Of a stretch of 64,000 nt of DNA, positions 49,623 to 59,478 are shown piece by piece. The notes under the pieces were generated by a model. The model searched no databases. It worked only from the letters and a program-made list of their open reading frames with translations, and was not told the DNA's origin. The number at the start of each line of letters is the position of its first letter. The stretch's first letter is position 1. The position numbers and the translations under genes are program-made. The stretch is from CAZAPG01 sp964486935 (GTDB lineage: Bacteria; Chloroflexota; Anaerolineae; 4572-78; J111): positions 1 through 64,000 of the forward strand of contig CAZAPG010000004.1 in the NCBI GenBank assembly GCA_964486935.1, in the 5' to 3' direction.

Positions 49623-51575
49623 ATGTGTGGCATTGCCGGCGTGTTGAGTCTTAAGCTGGAACCAATTCCTGGTCTGGCTCATTCCTTAAGCATAATGAAT
49701 CAACTTCAAAAACACCGTGGGCCTGATGGACACGCTATCTGGCAACATCAACGCCAGCACGTTGGCTTTGCCCACCGGCGTTTGAGCATTATTGACCTAT
49801 CCACCGGCGACCAGCCGATGCGCGACCAGGCTGGAAATTGGGTGACTTACAACGGCGAAATCTATAATTATATAGAATTGCGCGCCGAATTAGGTCAAGA
49901 AAATTTCGTGACTACCTCTGATACCGAAGTTATTCTGCACGCCTATCAAAAGTGGGGCATGGATTGTGTTAATCACTTGAGAGGCATGTTTGCTTTTGCC
50001 ATATGGGACGAAGCCAACCAGCGGCTCTTTTGCGCGCGAGATCGCTTTGGTATTAAACCTTTTTACTACACCATAGTTGGTAATACCTTCTACTTTGCCT
50101 CAGAAGCAAAAACGCTGCTGCCATTTGTAGAGCGAATTGAAACAAATTTGGAAGGCTTTAAGGATTATTTGACGTTTCAATTCTGCCTGGCCGGCAAAAC
50201 CCTCTTCAAGGGTATTGAGGAGCTTTTGCCCGGCCATTTTTTACATATAACTAATGGCTCAATAAAAACCGGCCGTTATTGGGAAGTCTTTTACAACCGC
50301 GATTTTGACCATACTGATGAATACTTTAAGCGACGTATCCAGGAACTACTGGCGGAGTCGGTTGAAATTCATTTGCGCAGCGATGTGCCGGTGGGAGCAT
50401 ATCTGAGCGGCGGATTAGATTCCAGCGCCATTGCCTCGTTGGCCGGCCAGAAATATCCCGATAATCTTTTAGGCTTTACCGGCAAGTTCTCTTATGGCTC
50501 CGGCTACGACGAAAGTCATTATGCCCGCGCCCTGGCCGGCTGGCGTCACTTTGAATTACACGAAGTTGATATTACGGTCAATGATTTTATTGATAACATC
50601 AGGAAAGTTATCTATCACCTGGATTATCCGGTGGCCGGGCCAGGTTCTTTTCCACAATATATCGTTTCTCAACTGGCCAGCCAACACCGCAAAGTGGTTT
50701 TGGGGGGGCAAGGGGGCGATGAGATATTTGGCGGCTATACCCGTTATCTGATTGCTTACTTTGAGCAATGTATCAAAGGGGCTATTGATGGAACGCTGCG
50801 CAACGGCAATTTTGTGGTGACATATGAGTCTATCATCCCCAACTTAACCGCCCTGCGAAATTACAAACCGCTGCTTCAGGATTTTTGGCGCGACGGATTA
50901 TTTGAGCCAATGGACAGGCGTTATTTTCGGCTGGTCAATCGGGCGCCAATGCTTGGCAATGAAATTAATTGGCAAATACTGGGCGATTACGAGCCTTATG
51001 AAACATTTCGAAAAATATTCAACGGTTATAATGTAAAAGAAGGTTCATATTTTGATAGTATGACCCATTTTGACTTCAAAACATTGTTGCCCGCGCTGTT
51101 ACAAGTTGAAGATAGAGTGAGTATGGCTCACGGCCTGGAGTCACGGGTGCCATTGTTAGATCATCCGTTAGTAGAATTGGCGGCCACCATTCCGGCCGAT
51201 GTTAAGTTTCAAGATGGCGCAATGAAGCGGGTCTTCAAAGAGGCAGTCCGGCCATTTCTGCCTGAAGTTATCCTGAATCGTCAGGACAAAATGGGGTTTC
51301 CGGTGCCGTTAACCGAATGGTTTAAAGAAGGGGCCAAAGATTTTGTGCTGGACGTTTTTTCAAGTCGAGCCGCGATCAATCGAGATTTAGTTAATAACCG
51401 CCTGGTCTTAAATAAGTTAGGCCAGGAGTCAAAATTTGGCCGGACTATTTGGGGTCTACTTTGTCTCGAGTTGTGGCAGCAAGAATTTCACGATCAAGGA
51501 GCGATGTATAAAAACATGGTTGCTCAGTTAGGTATATCAGGTCAGGTAGAAAAAATTTCAACAACAAATCTTTGA
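49623..51575 (+). CDS. asnB: AsnB-type amidotransferase, third of three
   Basis: Seen: 650 residues; Cys2 (MCGIAG), KHRGPDGHA, FAHRRLSIIDLST, YNGEIYNYIEL, SDTEVILHAYQKWG, then the ATP loop LSGGLDSSAIA (from Ser262), GGQGGDEIFGGYTRY and RVPLLDHPLVELA. Both active sites intact. The central SGKFSYGSGYDESHYAR region and the shape of the synthetase half resemble exopolysaccharide-linked amidotransferases more than cellular AsnB. Preceded by an AAGGAG ribosome site and its own promoter; it starts a new + strand run after the inverted SGNH gene. Ends 99 bp before the GT-C gene. Confidence 0.93.
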   Translation: MCGIAGVLSLKLEPIPGLAHSLSIMNQLQKHRGPDGHAIWQHQRQHVGFAHRRLSIIDLSTGDQPMRDQAGNWVTYNGEIYNYIELRAELGQENFVTTSDTEVILHAYQKWGMDCVNHLRGMFAFAIWDEANQRLFCARDRFGIKPFYYTIVGNTFYFASEAKTLLPFVERIETNLEGFKDYLTFQFCLAGKTLFKGIEELLPGHFLHITNGSIKTGRYWEVFYNRDFDHTDEYFKRRIQELLAESVEIHLRSDVPVGAYLSGGLDSSAIASLAGQKYPDNLLGFTGKFSYGSGYDESHYARALAGWRHFELHEVDITVNDFIDNIRKVIYHLDYPVAGPGSFPQYIVSQLASQHRKVVLGGQGGDEIFGGYTRYLIAYFEQCIKGAIDGTLRNGNFVVTYESIIPNLTALRNYKPLLQDFWRDGLFEPMDRRYFRLVNRAPMLGNEINWQILGDYEPYETFRKIFNGYNVKEGSYFDSMTHFDFKTLLPALLQVEDRVSMAHGLESRVPLLDHPLVELAATIPADVKFQDGAMKRVFKEAVRPFLPEVILNRQDKMGFPVPLTEWFKEGAKDFVLDVFSSRAAINRDLVNNRLVLNKLGQESKFGRTIWGLLCLELWQQEFHDQGAMYKNMVAQLGISGQVEKISTTNL

Positions 51576-51674
51576 TTATTGCAGAGTGAAAAGTGAAACG
51601 TTATCGAGTTTGAAGTGCAATAACTCTTTTTTGAACATGTATTTTTAATTGTACGGTATCACCATACAATTGTT

Positions 51675-54146
51675 ATGAATAAAGCACTCTCTATTTATTA
51701 TGCGGTTAATTCTATTGAAAGCGCCGTCTTACTTGGTTACTTGGCAAATGTGCTTCATAGCCCTGGCCAGCCACTTTTGCCTTACAGCGCAAAAAGTTTA
51801 GTATTATTAAGTTTTGTATTCCTGGTTGCATTGATTTTTGCATTCGCAGGGAAATTGTCTTGGCAAGTAAACAACAAACAATCCAACCGGCTTTTAAACT
51901 TTTTAGAGAAAAAAAATGGCGGTTCCTGGCTATTAGTGTGGCTTTGGTGCGTTTTATTAGCATTGATCATTGCTTTTGTTATACTGGATGCTTCACAGTT
52001 GCCTTATTATCCTATTCTCACAGTTTTTTCCCTTTGGATTGGTTTGATTGCGGTTCAAACCAGTCTGGTAATTAATGTTACTGATGATTTCCGCACGTCC
52101 ATCGCTGTTCTTATTGCCGAAAAAATATTTGCCTGGTCTAATTGGATCAGATTGAAAAGGATTAATTGGCCTGCTATATTGCTTGGGACAACTACCGTTG
52201 GGGCGCTCTACTTTTTTTCTATTCCTTTTTTGAAAAACCAAGTCATCCTCGACAGTGAAGCTTATACCTTTGCCAATGTACCAATAGAGTTTGCCCTTTA
52301 CAATGAATTCCGTTATTCAGCTGTTGGTCAGCAATTTTTTTATTTCCCCGGTATCAATGTATTTATCATGAATGCGCCACTCTATTTTCTTTTAGGCGGA
52401 TTTTTGTTAAAAGTTGTCGGTATCGGTGTTTGGCAAATTTTGTTACCGGCCTTCCTAACTATCCTGTTTATTATTCTGTTCACTATCAGCGTTGCTTACC
52501 GGGTGTATGGGTATTCCACGGCCATTGTGGCGGCTATGCTTTGCTCTGTATTCTATTTTTTAACCGATAGATGGCAGGCGGGTCGCCCTGACCCTCTGCT
52601 TGGTTTATTTTACGCAATTTTTTTGGTGGGGTTGTATGTTACCTGGTTCAAGGACATATCATCTCATTGGCGTAAAGCTTTATCTTTTTTGTTAGGGGTT
52701 ATGGCCATTCTGATGATGGCCTCTCATTGGCAGGGCATTTATGGCTTTCTTTATTTTCCAATACACATTTATATGCTCCATCGCCGTAAGCAACCTTGGC
52801 TTCTCCATGCCCTGTTGTTTGGACTGGGTAGTGGGATAGTCTTTGTGCTCTGGGGCCTTTTTTATGGTTACTATGGTGAGAGTTTTCTAAATATCTTATT
52901 TGCTTTACAAGCTAACAATAGTCGTAATGTCGTACGTCTTCAAGGCCTGAACCCCCTGCAAATTTTCATTCCGCTTCGATATTTTCCCGGTGGTTGGGTT
53001 GTCAGTATTGGCATTTTACTTTTTGTGGTTTATTATATATTGCTATCTATCAAACCCTCACAAAAATTATTTCAACAAAGACAATTAACCCCTCCCTTTT
53101 TAATGAGTCAGTTAGATCTGCTTTTATTATTTAGCCTGGTGGGCTGGTTTGTTTTTTACTATTTTTTGATTATTAACAGACATTACCAATACTTATCGAA
53201 TATTCTATTTCCAATGCTGTTGCTTTCAGCCCGAGGCTATGTTCTAACCTGGGGCGGCATCAAAGCGTTCATAAGTAAACATCAGACCATATATAATATA
53301 GTAAGAATGGCTATAATTTTGATCGTTGTTGTTTATCTATATCAAAACCTCAACTGGACAAATCCTCTCTCGCTTCAACCACCCAATACGGTTTATTTGG
53401 CAACCAGACGCACTCTTGAAAAATTTGTTGATAACCAATATTCTCTATTTTTGGGGGTTGAAGCTTATCATTATTTATATGACTATGATTATAAAACAAA
53501 TATGTGGCAAGAGTCGAAAGCAGCCCTGGAAACCAAATCGCGCCGGCTCTTTTGGGACGCTCCTGAACTAACACTTTCTCAACGGAGTGACCTGGCAAAA
53601 GAGGGTGGTCAAATTATGATAATGCCCGACGAGAATGGCATGTATCAATCTAAATTTTATGACGAACGTATTTGGTCTCCCCACTTTAAGAAAGTTGCTG
53701 TTGTTTTTGCGCCCGGTCTGAATAGCGCTTTGCCTGTTTGGTATCGAAACGATATTGCCGATACACTGTTTAATCGGTTACAGTTAACACCAAACACATC
53801 TGGATGCGATGACGGTGTTTTATGGATTGTGTACGACCCTGGGAATGATGCGCTGAGTGGCATCACCCGAGAACAATGGAAGACTCTTTCACAATCCGAT
53901 AAAGAAAGAGTTGTTATTAATTATTTCAACCAACATCAATGGTTTGGACAAACTAACATTAAATCTCCAGAGCAAATTTTAGAATCTGCCGTTATTTTGA
54001 CTGACCAATATTTTCTCATTCACGAGTCACAAGAGAAGGCATTTCTGGATTACTGGAATATTCACCTGGAACGTTATCGTACTTTTGAGGATGCAATGGA
54101 ATATTTTATTAATCTTAACTTAAGAACCGACTTGTGTTCCCAATAG
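51675..54146 (+). CDS. GT-C membrane glycosyltransferase (ArnT/PMT-like)
   Basis: Seen: 823 residues with about a dozen hydrophobic helices between residues 1 and 560 and a soluble C-terminal domain of about 260 residues. After the first helices comes an extracytoplasmic loop with an acidic start (ILDSEAYTFANVPIEFALY) in the position where GT-C enzymes carry their catalytic Asp/Glu; GRPDPLLGLFYAIFLVGLY is a family-like helix. Known: these enzymes use polyprenyl-phosphate sugars on the outer face of the membrane. The gene after it encodes a synthase-like GT2 that could make such a donor. Acceptor unknown. Confidence 0.78.
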   Translation: MNKALSIYYAVNSIESAVLLGYLANVLHSPGQPLLPYSAKSLVLLSFVFLVALIFAFAGKLSWQVNNKQSNRLLNFLEKKNGGSWLLVWLWCVLLALIIAFVILDASQLPYYPILTVFSLWIGLIAVQTSLVINVTDDFRTSIAVLIAEKIFAWSNWIRLKRINWPAILLGTTTVGALYFFSIPFLKNQVILDSEAYTFANVPIEFALYNEFRYSAVGQQFFYFPGINVFIMNAPLYFLLGGFLLKVVGIGVWQILLPAFLTILFIILFTISVAYRVYGYSTAIVAAMLCSVFYFLTDRWQAGRPDPLLGLFYAIFLVGLYVTWFKDISSHWRKALSFLLGVMAILMMASHWQGIYGFLYFPIHIYMLHRRKQPWLLHALLFGLGSGIVFVLWGLFYGYYGESFLNILFALQANNSRNVVRLQGLNPLQIFIPLRYFPGGWVVSIGILLFVVYYILLSIKPSQKLFQQRQLTPPFLMSQLDLLLLFSLVGWFVFYYFLIINRHYQYLSNILFPMLLLSARGYVLTWGGIKAFISKHQTIYNIVRMAIILIVVVYLYQNLNWTNPLSLQPPNTVYLATRRTLEKFVDNQYSLFLGVEAYHYLYDYDYKTNMWQESKAALETKSRRLFWDAPELTLSQRSDLAKEGGQIMIMPDENGMYQSKFYDERIWSPHFKKVAVVFAPGLNSALPVWYRNDIADTLFNRLQLTPNTSGCDDGVLWIVYDPGNDALSGITREQWKTLSQSDKERVVINYFNQHQWFGQTNIKSPEQILESAVILTDQYFLIHESQEKAFLDYWNIHLERYRTFEDAMEYFINLNLRTDLCSQ

Positions 54147-54174
54147 GGTTGCGCAATGCCAGGGGTTATAATTG

Positions 54175-55038
54175 ATGCTTTGGATTATTTTGCCTGCTTA
54201 CAATGAGGAAGCTTCATTAACCAAGTTGTTGCCTAAGGTTGACACTTGTTTAGGTGAGCATAGGCTGGATTATCGCCTTGTGGTAATAAACGATGGCAGC
54301 ATAGATGGTACCGCAAATATTCTGGACAATTTTGTACAATATCTGCCCATGGATGTAATTACCCATACTCTAAACCGGGGTTTAGGTGAAACAGAACGAG
54401 ATGGCTTTGAATTTGTGGCCGCCCATTGTCAACCTGATGATGTCATTGTACGGCTAGAAGGTGATGATACCCACGAGCCAGAATATATTCTAAAGCTGTT
54501 GGACAAGTTAAAAGAAGGTTATGACGTAGTGAATACCTCTCGTTTTCAGCCAGGCGGTGGACAGTTGGGGGTTGATCGGTATCGAGCTTTCATCAGCCGC
54601 ATGGCCAATATATTTATGCAATTGATTTTTGGCATCCCTGGCATACGGGACTATTCCTGTGGCTTTCGAATTTATCGGGGGAATGTAATTCAAGATGCCA
54701 TTCGGATTTATGGAAATAATTTTATCCAATTAAGAGGATTAGGTTTTACTTCCACCTTGGAGATGATTGTTAAACTTCATTTATTGGGGTGCCGCTTTGC
54801 CGAAGTGCCTTTTATTTTGCGCTACAATCAAAAGCAGGGTAGCAGCAAAATGATTGGCAGCATTACTACCTTAGGCTATTTCATTATGGCTGTATTGTAT
54901 TACTGGCCTTTTGGGGGCTGGTTAAACCAGTATCGCGGGCTGCGCAACTTATACCAACAGGACCCGGAACAAGCTATTAAACAGTACAAACTCCATTCTT
55001 TAAAGCGGCGACGTTTTGTAAGTCGTATTAGTTTTTAA
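54175..55038 (+). CDS. GT2 glycosyltransferase, polyprenyl-phosphate-sugar synthase-like
   Basis: Seen: 287 residues; GT-A fold start WIILPAYNEEASLTKLLP, VVINDGSIDGT, the donor-metal region RLEGDDTHEPEYI (in place of the usual DADLQH) and DYSCGFRIYRG with LEMIVKLHLLGCRFAEVPF, a pattern shared with dolichyl-phosphate-mannose synthase-like enzymes. No C-terminal membrane helices beyond one weak hydrophobic stretch (about 230-248). ATG chosen over the overlapping TTG one codon upstream. Directly after the GT-C gene (28 bp), so it probably supplies its lipid-linked donor (inference). Confidence 0.88.
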   Translation: MLWIILPAYNEEASLTKLLPKVDTCLGEHRLDYRLVVINDGSIDGTANILDNFVQYLPMDVITHTLNRGLGETERDGFEFVAAHCQPDDVIVRLEGDDTHEPEYILKLLDKLKEGYDVVNTSRFQPGGGQLGVDRYRAFISRMANIFMQLIFGIPGIRDYSCGFRIYRGNVIQDAIRIYGNNFIQLRGLGFTSTLEMIVKLHLLGCRFAEVPFILRYNQKQGSSKMIGSITTLGYFIMAVLYYWPFGGWLNQYRGLRNLYQQDPEQAIKQYKLHSLKRRRFVSRISF

Positions 55039-55073
55039 GGTGTGATAGGGTTACAAATTGAGGCTTATCAAAG

Positions 55074-55901
55074 ATGACAAAAACTATTTCCCAGGTAAGG
55101 CACTTTTGGGAGAATAACCCTTTGTGGACGGGTGAGTCCAAATACTTGTCGGGTACCAAAGAATTTTTTGAGGAACATTTGAGAATTGTTACTGAAGATG
55201 GCTATGCAGGGATGTTAGATGAACGCATGTTCCCTACTGCTGCCAATAAAGGAAAAGTTCTTGACCTTGGGTGTGGCCCCGGGCTTTGGACAGTTGAGCT
55301 GGCCCGGCGTGGTTGTGAAGATATTACTGCTGTTGACCTTACCCAAAATGGTCTTTCTTTGGCACAAAAACGTTGCCAAATTTATAATGTTTTAGTTAAA
55401 TTTAGCCAGCAAAATGCAGAGTGCCTTGCCTTTAATGAGGCTACTTTCTCCCATGTAAATTGTCAGGGCGTAATACACCATACCCCCGATACAGAAGCCT
55501 GTCTGAAGGAAATTGCTCGTGTGCTAGAGAAGAGCGGGACCGCCAGTATATCAGTCTATCATCGAAATATTTTCTTGCGCTCCTGGTATTACTTAAGATG
55601 GCTTGGTAAGCTTTTGACCAAACTTGGAGCAGGCCTGTCGGGGCGTGGTCGAGAAGCTATCTTTGCTATCAACGATGTTGACGAAATTGTACGGTTATAT
55701 GATGGTAAAGATAACCCTATTGGTAAAAGCTATACCCGTAAAGAATTTATTGAAATGCTTAACCATTATTTTTATGTTAAGGAAATTTTTTATCATTATT
55801 TTCCGGCAAGAGCAATTCCTCTTAAACTCCCCTCAACAATTCACAAATGGCTTGACCGTTACACAGGTTTTATGGTCTATGCCACAGTTCAAAAACGTTA
55901 G
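55074..55901 (+). CDS. SAM-dependent methyltransferase
   Basis: Seen: 275 residues; class I methyltransferase with KVLDLGCGPGLWTVELARRG, ITAVDLTQNGLSLAQKR, HVNCQGVIHHTPDTEACLKEI and ARVLEKSGTASISVYHRN. Strong likeness in wording to the enzyme at 37.67 kb. The C-terminal half (YLRWLGKLLTKLGAGLSGRG) has a basic, amphipathic stretch that may touch the membrane or a lipid-linked glycan. It abuts the next gene: TAG is followed at once by ATG. First gene of a tightly packed six-gene block. Confidence 0.9.
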   Translation: MTKTISQVRHFWENNPLWTGESKYLSGTKEFFEEHLRIVTEDGYAGMLDERMFPTAANKGKVLDLGCGPGLWTVELARRGCEDITAVDLTQNGLSLAQKRCQIYNVLVKFSQQNAECLAFNEATFSHVNCQGVIHHTPDTEACLKEIARVLEKSGTASISVYHRNIFLRSWYYLRWLGKLLTKLGAGLSGRGREAIFAINDVDEIVRLYDGKDNPIGKSYTRKEFIEMLNHYFYVKEIFYHYFPARAIPLKLPSTIHKWLDRYTGFMVYATVQKR

Positions 55902-57215
55902 ATGAAGCAGGATTTTTTTTCTGACCCAAGGCGCCTCTATTCCGTGGAAGCCCTCAAGCGTTACTGGCCTATAAACGCGGAATTAATCTATCAATTGCCT
56001 ATCCCGGCTCAACCATGGGCTATAGCATCCATACCACCACAAACCCAACTTGTTTCTTTGCCGGAATGGGCTTATAACCTGGGAGTTGAAGGCAAAATGT
56101 TGGTTCCAAACCAATGTATTGCCCCTGGCGAGAGGCCAGCCTGGCGCCGGACAGACTGGTTATATGTTATCTTTTGGTATCTGACTGGAATTGCAGAGCA
56201 AATTTTTGAAAAACAATATGGCCCTATCCACTCCTACAGTTTCCGACTGAAAGGTTGGGATAGCCGCTTATGGGAACGAGCCTGGGTTAACCGTATTGCC
56301 TTGTTTCTAAGGCGATGGGCAGCCCGGCAACAAGGCATTAATGAAGAAACCTTGTTTGGCCCTTTACCATCTCCTCAGGTGATTTTGACGCACGATGTAG
56401 ACGCTATTACCAAAACAATGGCGATTCGTGTTAAGCAGGCAGTCTTTCATACCTTCAATGCGCTTCGTGCCTTGAAATGTGGTCGCTTTAGACTGGCTTT
56501 TGGTAGGCTAACTCAGATTAGTCGTTTCTTGTTTAGCAAAGATGATTACTGGTGCTTTGAGCAAATCATGGCGTTGGAAGAGGCTCATCAGCAGCGAAGT
56601 CATTTTAATATTTATGGCGGCTGTGGTGGATGGCGCTGCCATCCAAAATATCTTCTAATGGACCCTGCCTATCACGTAAATGATGAAAAATTAAAACGGC
56701 AGCTACAACAGCTACATGCCAAGGGTTGGATTATCGGTTTGCATCAATCCTTTGATGCCTGGGCTGATGTTAACCAGATGATAGTGGAAAGAGAATGTTT
56801 AGAGCAAGCCCTTGAAATTCCGATTACCAGTTGCCGCCAACATTGGCTGCGATTTAGTTGGGAACATACCTGGCGGACTCAACAGGAAGCCGGACTTACG
56901 CTTGATACAACTCTGGGGTTTAATGATCGTTCCGCTTTTCGCAATGGCGCAGCTTTGTTATTTCACCCCTGGGATTTTGTGCTGAACCAACCAATGCGCT
57001 TGCAAGTGTTGCCGATGGTGTTGATGGATTCTCATCTTTATGATTATGCTGAATTGAGTGATACCCAGCGTCAGCAGCAATTAACCTATTGGCTGGATGA
57101 AATTCGCTTTGTGGGTGGTACGGCTACGATTATCTGGCATCAACGGGTAATGAGTCAAGATTATGGGTGGGCAAAAGGATATCAGGAATTGTTGGAGTAT
57201 CTTTACAAATCGTGA
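55902..57215 (+). CDS. Polysaccharide deacetylase-like protein
   Basis: Seen: 437 residues. The N-terminal 150 residues have no recognised motif. The second part contains VILTHDVDAITKT, typical of the first catalytic motif of NodB-like deacetylases found in glycan loci, then RSHFNIYGGCGG, GLHQSFDAWAD (the His-containing second motif), CRQHWLRFSWEHTW and a late TATIIWHQR. The order fits a metal-dependent carbohydrate esterase family 4 fold of the longer type with an N-terminal extension. No signal peptide, so it would act on cytoplasmic, possibly lipid-linked, precursor. Next gene starts within its stop codon (GTGA). Confidence 0.75.
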   Translation: MKQDFFSDPRRLYSVEALKRYWPINAELIYQLPIPAQPWAIASIPPQTQLVSLPEWAYNLGVEGKMLVPNQCIAPGERPAWRRTDWLYVIFWYLTGIAEQIFEKQYGPIHSYSFRLKGWDSRLWERAWVNRIALFLRRWAARQQGINEETLFGPLPSPQVILTHDVDAITKTMAIRVKQAVFHTFNALRALKCGRFRLAFGRLTQISRFLFSKDDYWCFEQIMALEEAHQQRSHFNIYGGCGGWRCHPKYLLMDPAYHVNDEKLKRQLQQLHAKGWIIGLHQSFDAWADVNQMIVERECLEQALEIPITSCRQHWLRFSWEHTWRTQQEAGLTLDTTLGFNDRSAFRNGAALLFHPWDFVLNQPMRLQVLPMVLMDSHLYDYAELSDTQRQQQLTYWLDEIRFVGGTATIIWHQRVMSQDYGWAKGYQELLEYLYKS

Positions 57216-58300
57216 TTAGAGAGGCAAGCAATACATCCCTAAAAGTTGTATCTATTAGTGAAAATGAGTTTGAACTTTGGCAACATTATGTTAGTCAGCA
57301 CCCCCTGGCAACAACCTACCATCATTTGGCCTGGCGGACTATCTTTGAACAGGGTTTTGGTTATCACTCCTGGTATTTATTGGCTCAGGAAGTTTCGGAA
57401 GGGCGGGTAGTTGGTTGTTTACCCCTTTTTCTGGTTTCATCACCTTTTTCTCGCCGGCTGGTTGCTGTGCCTTTTCGCGACCGGGGAGGGATAATCTGGT
57501 CTACACCAGAAGCCTTCATAGCCTTGTTAGACAAGGCTAAATGGATTGCCAATCAAGTCAACGCTGATTTTCTTGAAATTAAATCTATACAGCCCTACCC
57601 GGCCAATTTAGTCCAGGCTCATCACTTACAAGAAAGTTTCTATTGGGTCACTAGCCAGGTAAATTTACAGAATATAGATATTGAAGAGTTTTGGGCTAAA
57701 ATTGGAGCCAAGACTCGTAATATGATCCGCCAAGCTGAACAAGCCCATTTAACTTTTCAGGATACTACCCATTTACCCGATAGTCTAACAATCTGGTACA
57801 GGTTGCATTTAGTTACTCAGAAGCGGCTTGGACTGCCTCCATTTCCCCTCAAGTTTTTCCGGCACCTATTGCAGGAACTTGCTCAAACAAATGGAGTTAA
57901 GCTCTTTGTTGTGTGGCATAATAATAAGCCGCTGGCCGCAACAATTGTCTTACTTCACCAGCAAACAGGTATTTATGGTTACTCCAGTTCTGACCCTGCC
58001 GCCCAACTATTACGTCCTAATGATTTTATGCTCTTTAACACCATTAAATGGCTGATTGAACGCGAATTCACCGTTTTTGATATGGGAAGCGATGCCCCCA
58101 ACCAAAAAGGGTTACTTTTCTTCAAAAAAAAGTGGTTGGCCCAACAAAATCCTATTCCGGTTTACACTTTTGGACAGGTCAATTCTTCGCGGGTTGATAG
58201 TTCTGACCCACGTTATGCCTTATTTCGCCAGGGATTTCGTTTTCTGCCCACAGGTTTGTTGCGTTTGACCGGTAACCTGATCACAAAGTATTTTGGGTAG
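57212..58300 (+). CDS. FemAB/GNAT-fold acyltransferase-like protein
   Basis: Seen: 362 residues when started at the GTG overlapping the previous stop; the frame stays open 45 bp upstream to another GTG, which is less likely as it lies well inside the previous gene. The N-terminal half has TTYHHLAWRTIFEQGFGYHSWYLL and PFRDRGGIIW; the C-terminal half has EEFWAKIGAKTRNMIRQAEQ, GYSSSDPAAQLLRPNDFMLF and FDMGSDAPNQKGLLFFKKKW, the pattern of FemAB-like double-GNAT proteins linked to exopolysaccharide loci. Related enzymes transfer amino acids from aminoacyl-tRNA or acyl groups from CoA to amino groups. Here an amino sugar made by the next gene product would be a logical acceptor (inference). Confidence 0.82.
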   Translation: MIREASNTSLKVVSISENEFELWQHYVSQHPLATTYHHLAWRTIFEQGFGYHSWYLLAQEVSEGRVVGCLPLFLVSSPFSRRLVAVPFRDRGGIIWSTPEAFIALLDKAKWIANQVNADFLEIKSIQPYPANLVQAHHLQESFYWVTSQVNLQNIDIEEFWAKIGAKTRNMIRQAEQAHLTFQDTTHLPDSLTIWYRLHLVTQKRLGLPPFPLKFFRHLLQELAQTNGVKLFVVWHNNKPLAATIVLLHQQTGIYGYSSSDPAAQLLRPNDFMLFNTIKWLIEREFTVFDMGSDAPNQKGLLFFKKKWLAQQNPIPVYTFGQVNSSRVDSSDPRYALFRQGFRFLPTGLLRLTGNLITKYFG

Positions 58301-58308
58301 GCTGCCTC

Positions 58309-59478
58309 ATGATTCCTCGCTATCAACCTGACTTGGACTTGGCGTCCTGGCTACGCTGGATGCTGACCAAGCCGAACCATACCGACATTGCTCAAAAAAG
58401 ATTTATTCAGGCATTAAATCAGGGTTTGCCTCAGCTGTATCCATTTGTGTTTACCAAGGCCAGATATGGGTTATACGCTTATTTTCACCATCTGAAGCAA
58501 ACTGTTGGGGGTGGAACCGTTCTCATTTCTGCGCAAATATGCCCAATTGTACCCTATATTGTTCAGGCAGCGGGTTTCTCCATCCGCTTTGTTGACTCAG
58601 ATTTGATTTACCCTACTCCTTCTGCACCCCAATATCAAAATGCAATTGACCAAAATATAGTGGCTATAATTATTGCGCCTATGTACGGTTATCTTCAACC
58701 ACATTGGGAACCACTTTTGCAAAATTTGGGGTCTATTAAACTTGTGCTAGATCTGGCCCAGGGCTTGATGTTAAATCCTTGCCTGGATGCAGCGCTTTTT
58801 CAAAAAGCCTCAGCTATTATTTATAGCTTTAGTCTGGGGAAAGGGTTGGATACAGGCGGTGCTTTGCTTCTATCAACAACCCCCTTGAAATTGGAAGGGT
58901 ATCGCCAACTTTCACGATTTTATAATGCAGGTATTTTACTTCAGGCAGTAGTTTTGCGTTTGCTTATTATAAGTGGCTTGTACGCCCATTTTATTAGCCA
59001 GATTGATACAGAAGTTGACAGCGATAAATTTATTGATACCGGGCAATTGGCAAATCACTTGGCCTCAAACAACCTGTACTTGCTTTGGGAAAACAAACTT
59101 AAGGCTTTTGTTGCCGATATCACCGTGGCCAGGCAGCGAGCCTGCCAACTTGGCGAATTATCTGCTGTCCAACAGATGTGTACTGGTTCCACCTTTTTCG
59201 ATACCTGCGCAACTCACTTACGCCAGATTATTCGCCTGAAAGATGCAAAATTGCGAAATTGTATACTTGACACATTACGTCGGTCTGGAGTAGACTCCGC
59301 ACCTGCTGGCGAGCCGCTGCCTCATGAATATTTTGATACTATGTTGCCCGATTTTCCTAATGCGCAATCATTTCGACTGGCGGCAATTCGCTTGCCCTTT
59401 TTAGGGCGAATATCTGAAACTGAGTTTCAACAATTAAAGCAAACACTTGATGCAGCCCTTAATCAATACTTACCTTAA
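58309..59478 (+). CDS. DegT/DnrJ/EryC1-like PLP aminotransferase homologue
   Basis: Seen: 389 residues. The order of elements fits the DegT sugar aminotransferase family: FTKARYGLYAYFHHL, GTVLISAQICPIVPYIVQAAG, FVDSDL, then LVLDLAQG (PLP-binding Asp148, where EDAAQ is usual) and the lysine in YSFSLGKGLDTGGALL (Lys178). The motifs are looser than in typical sugar transaminases, so a changed substrate, or a non-transaminating PLP role, is possible. It lies 8 bp after the FemAB-like gene and overlaps the next by 29 bp. Would install an amino group on a nucleotide- or lipid-linked sugar. Confidence 0.78.
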   Translation: MIPRYQPDLDLASWLRWMLTKPNHTDIAQKRFIQALNQGLPQLYPFVFTKARYGLYAYFHHLKQTVGGGTVLISAQICPIVPYIVQAAGFSIRFVDSDLIYPTPSAPQYQNAIDQNIVAIIIAPMYGYLQPHWEPLLQNLGSIKLVLDLAQGLMLNPCLDAALFQKASAIIYSFSLGKGLDTGGALLLSTTPLKLEGYRQLSRFYNAGILLQAVVLRLLIISGLYAHFISQIDTEVDSDKFIDTGQLANHLASNNLYLLWENKLKAFVADITVARQRACQLGELSAVQQMCTGSTFFDTCATHLRQIIRLKDAKLRNCILDTLRRSGVDSAPAGEPLPHEYFDTMLPDFPNAQSFRLAAIRLPFLGRISETEFQQLKQTLDAALNQYLP

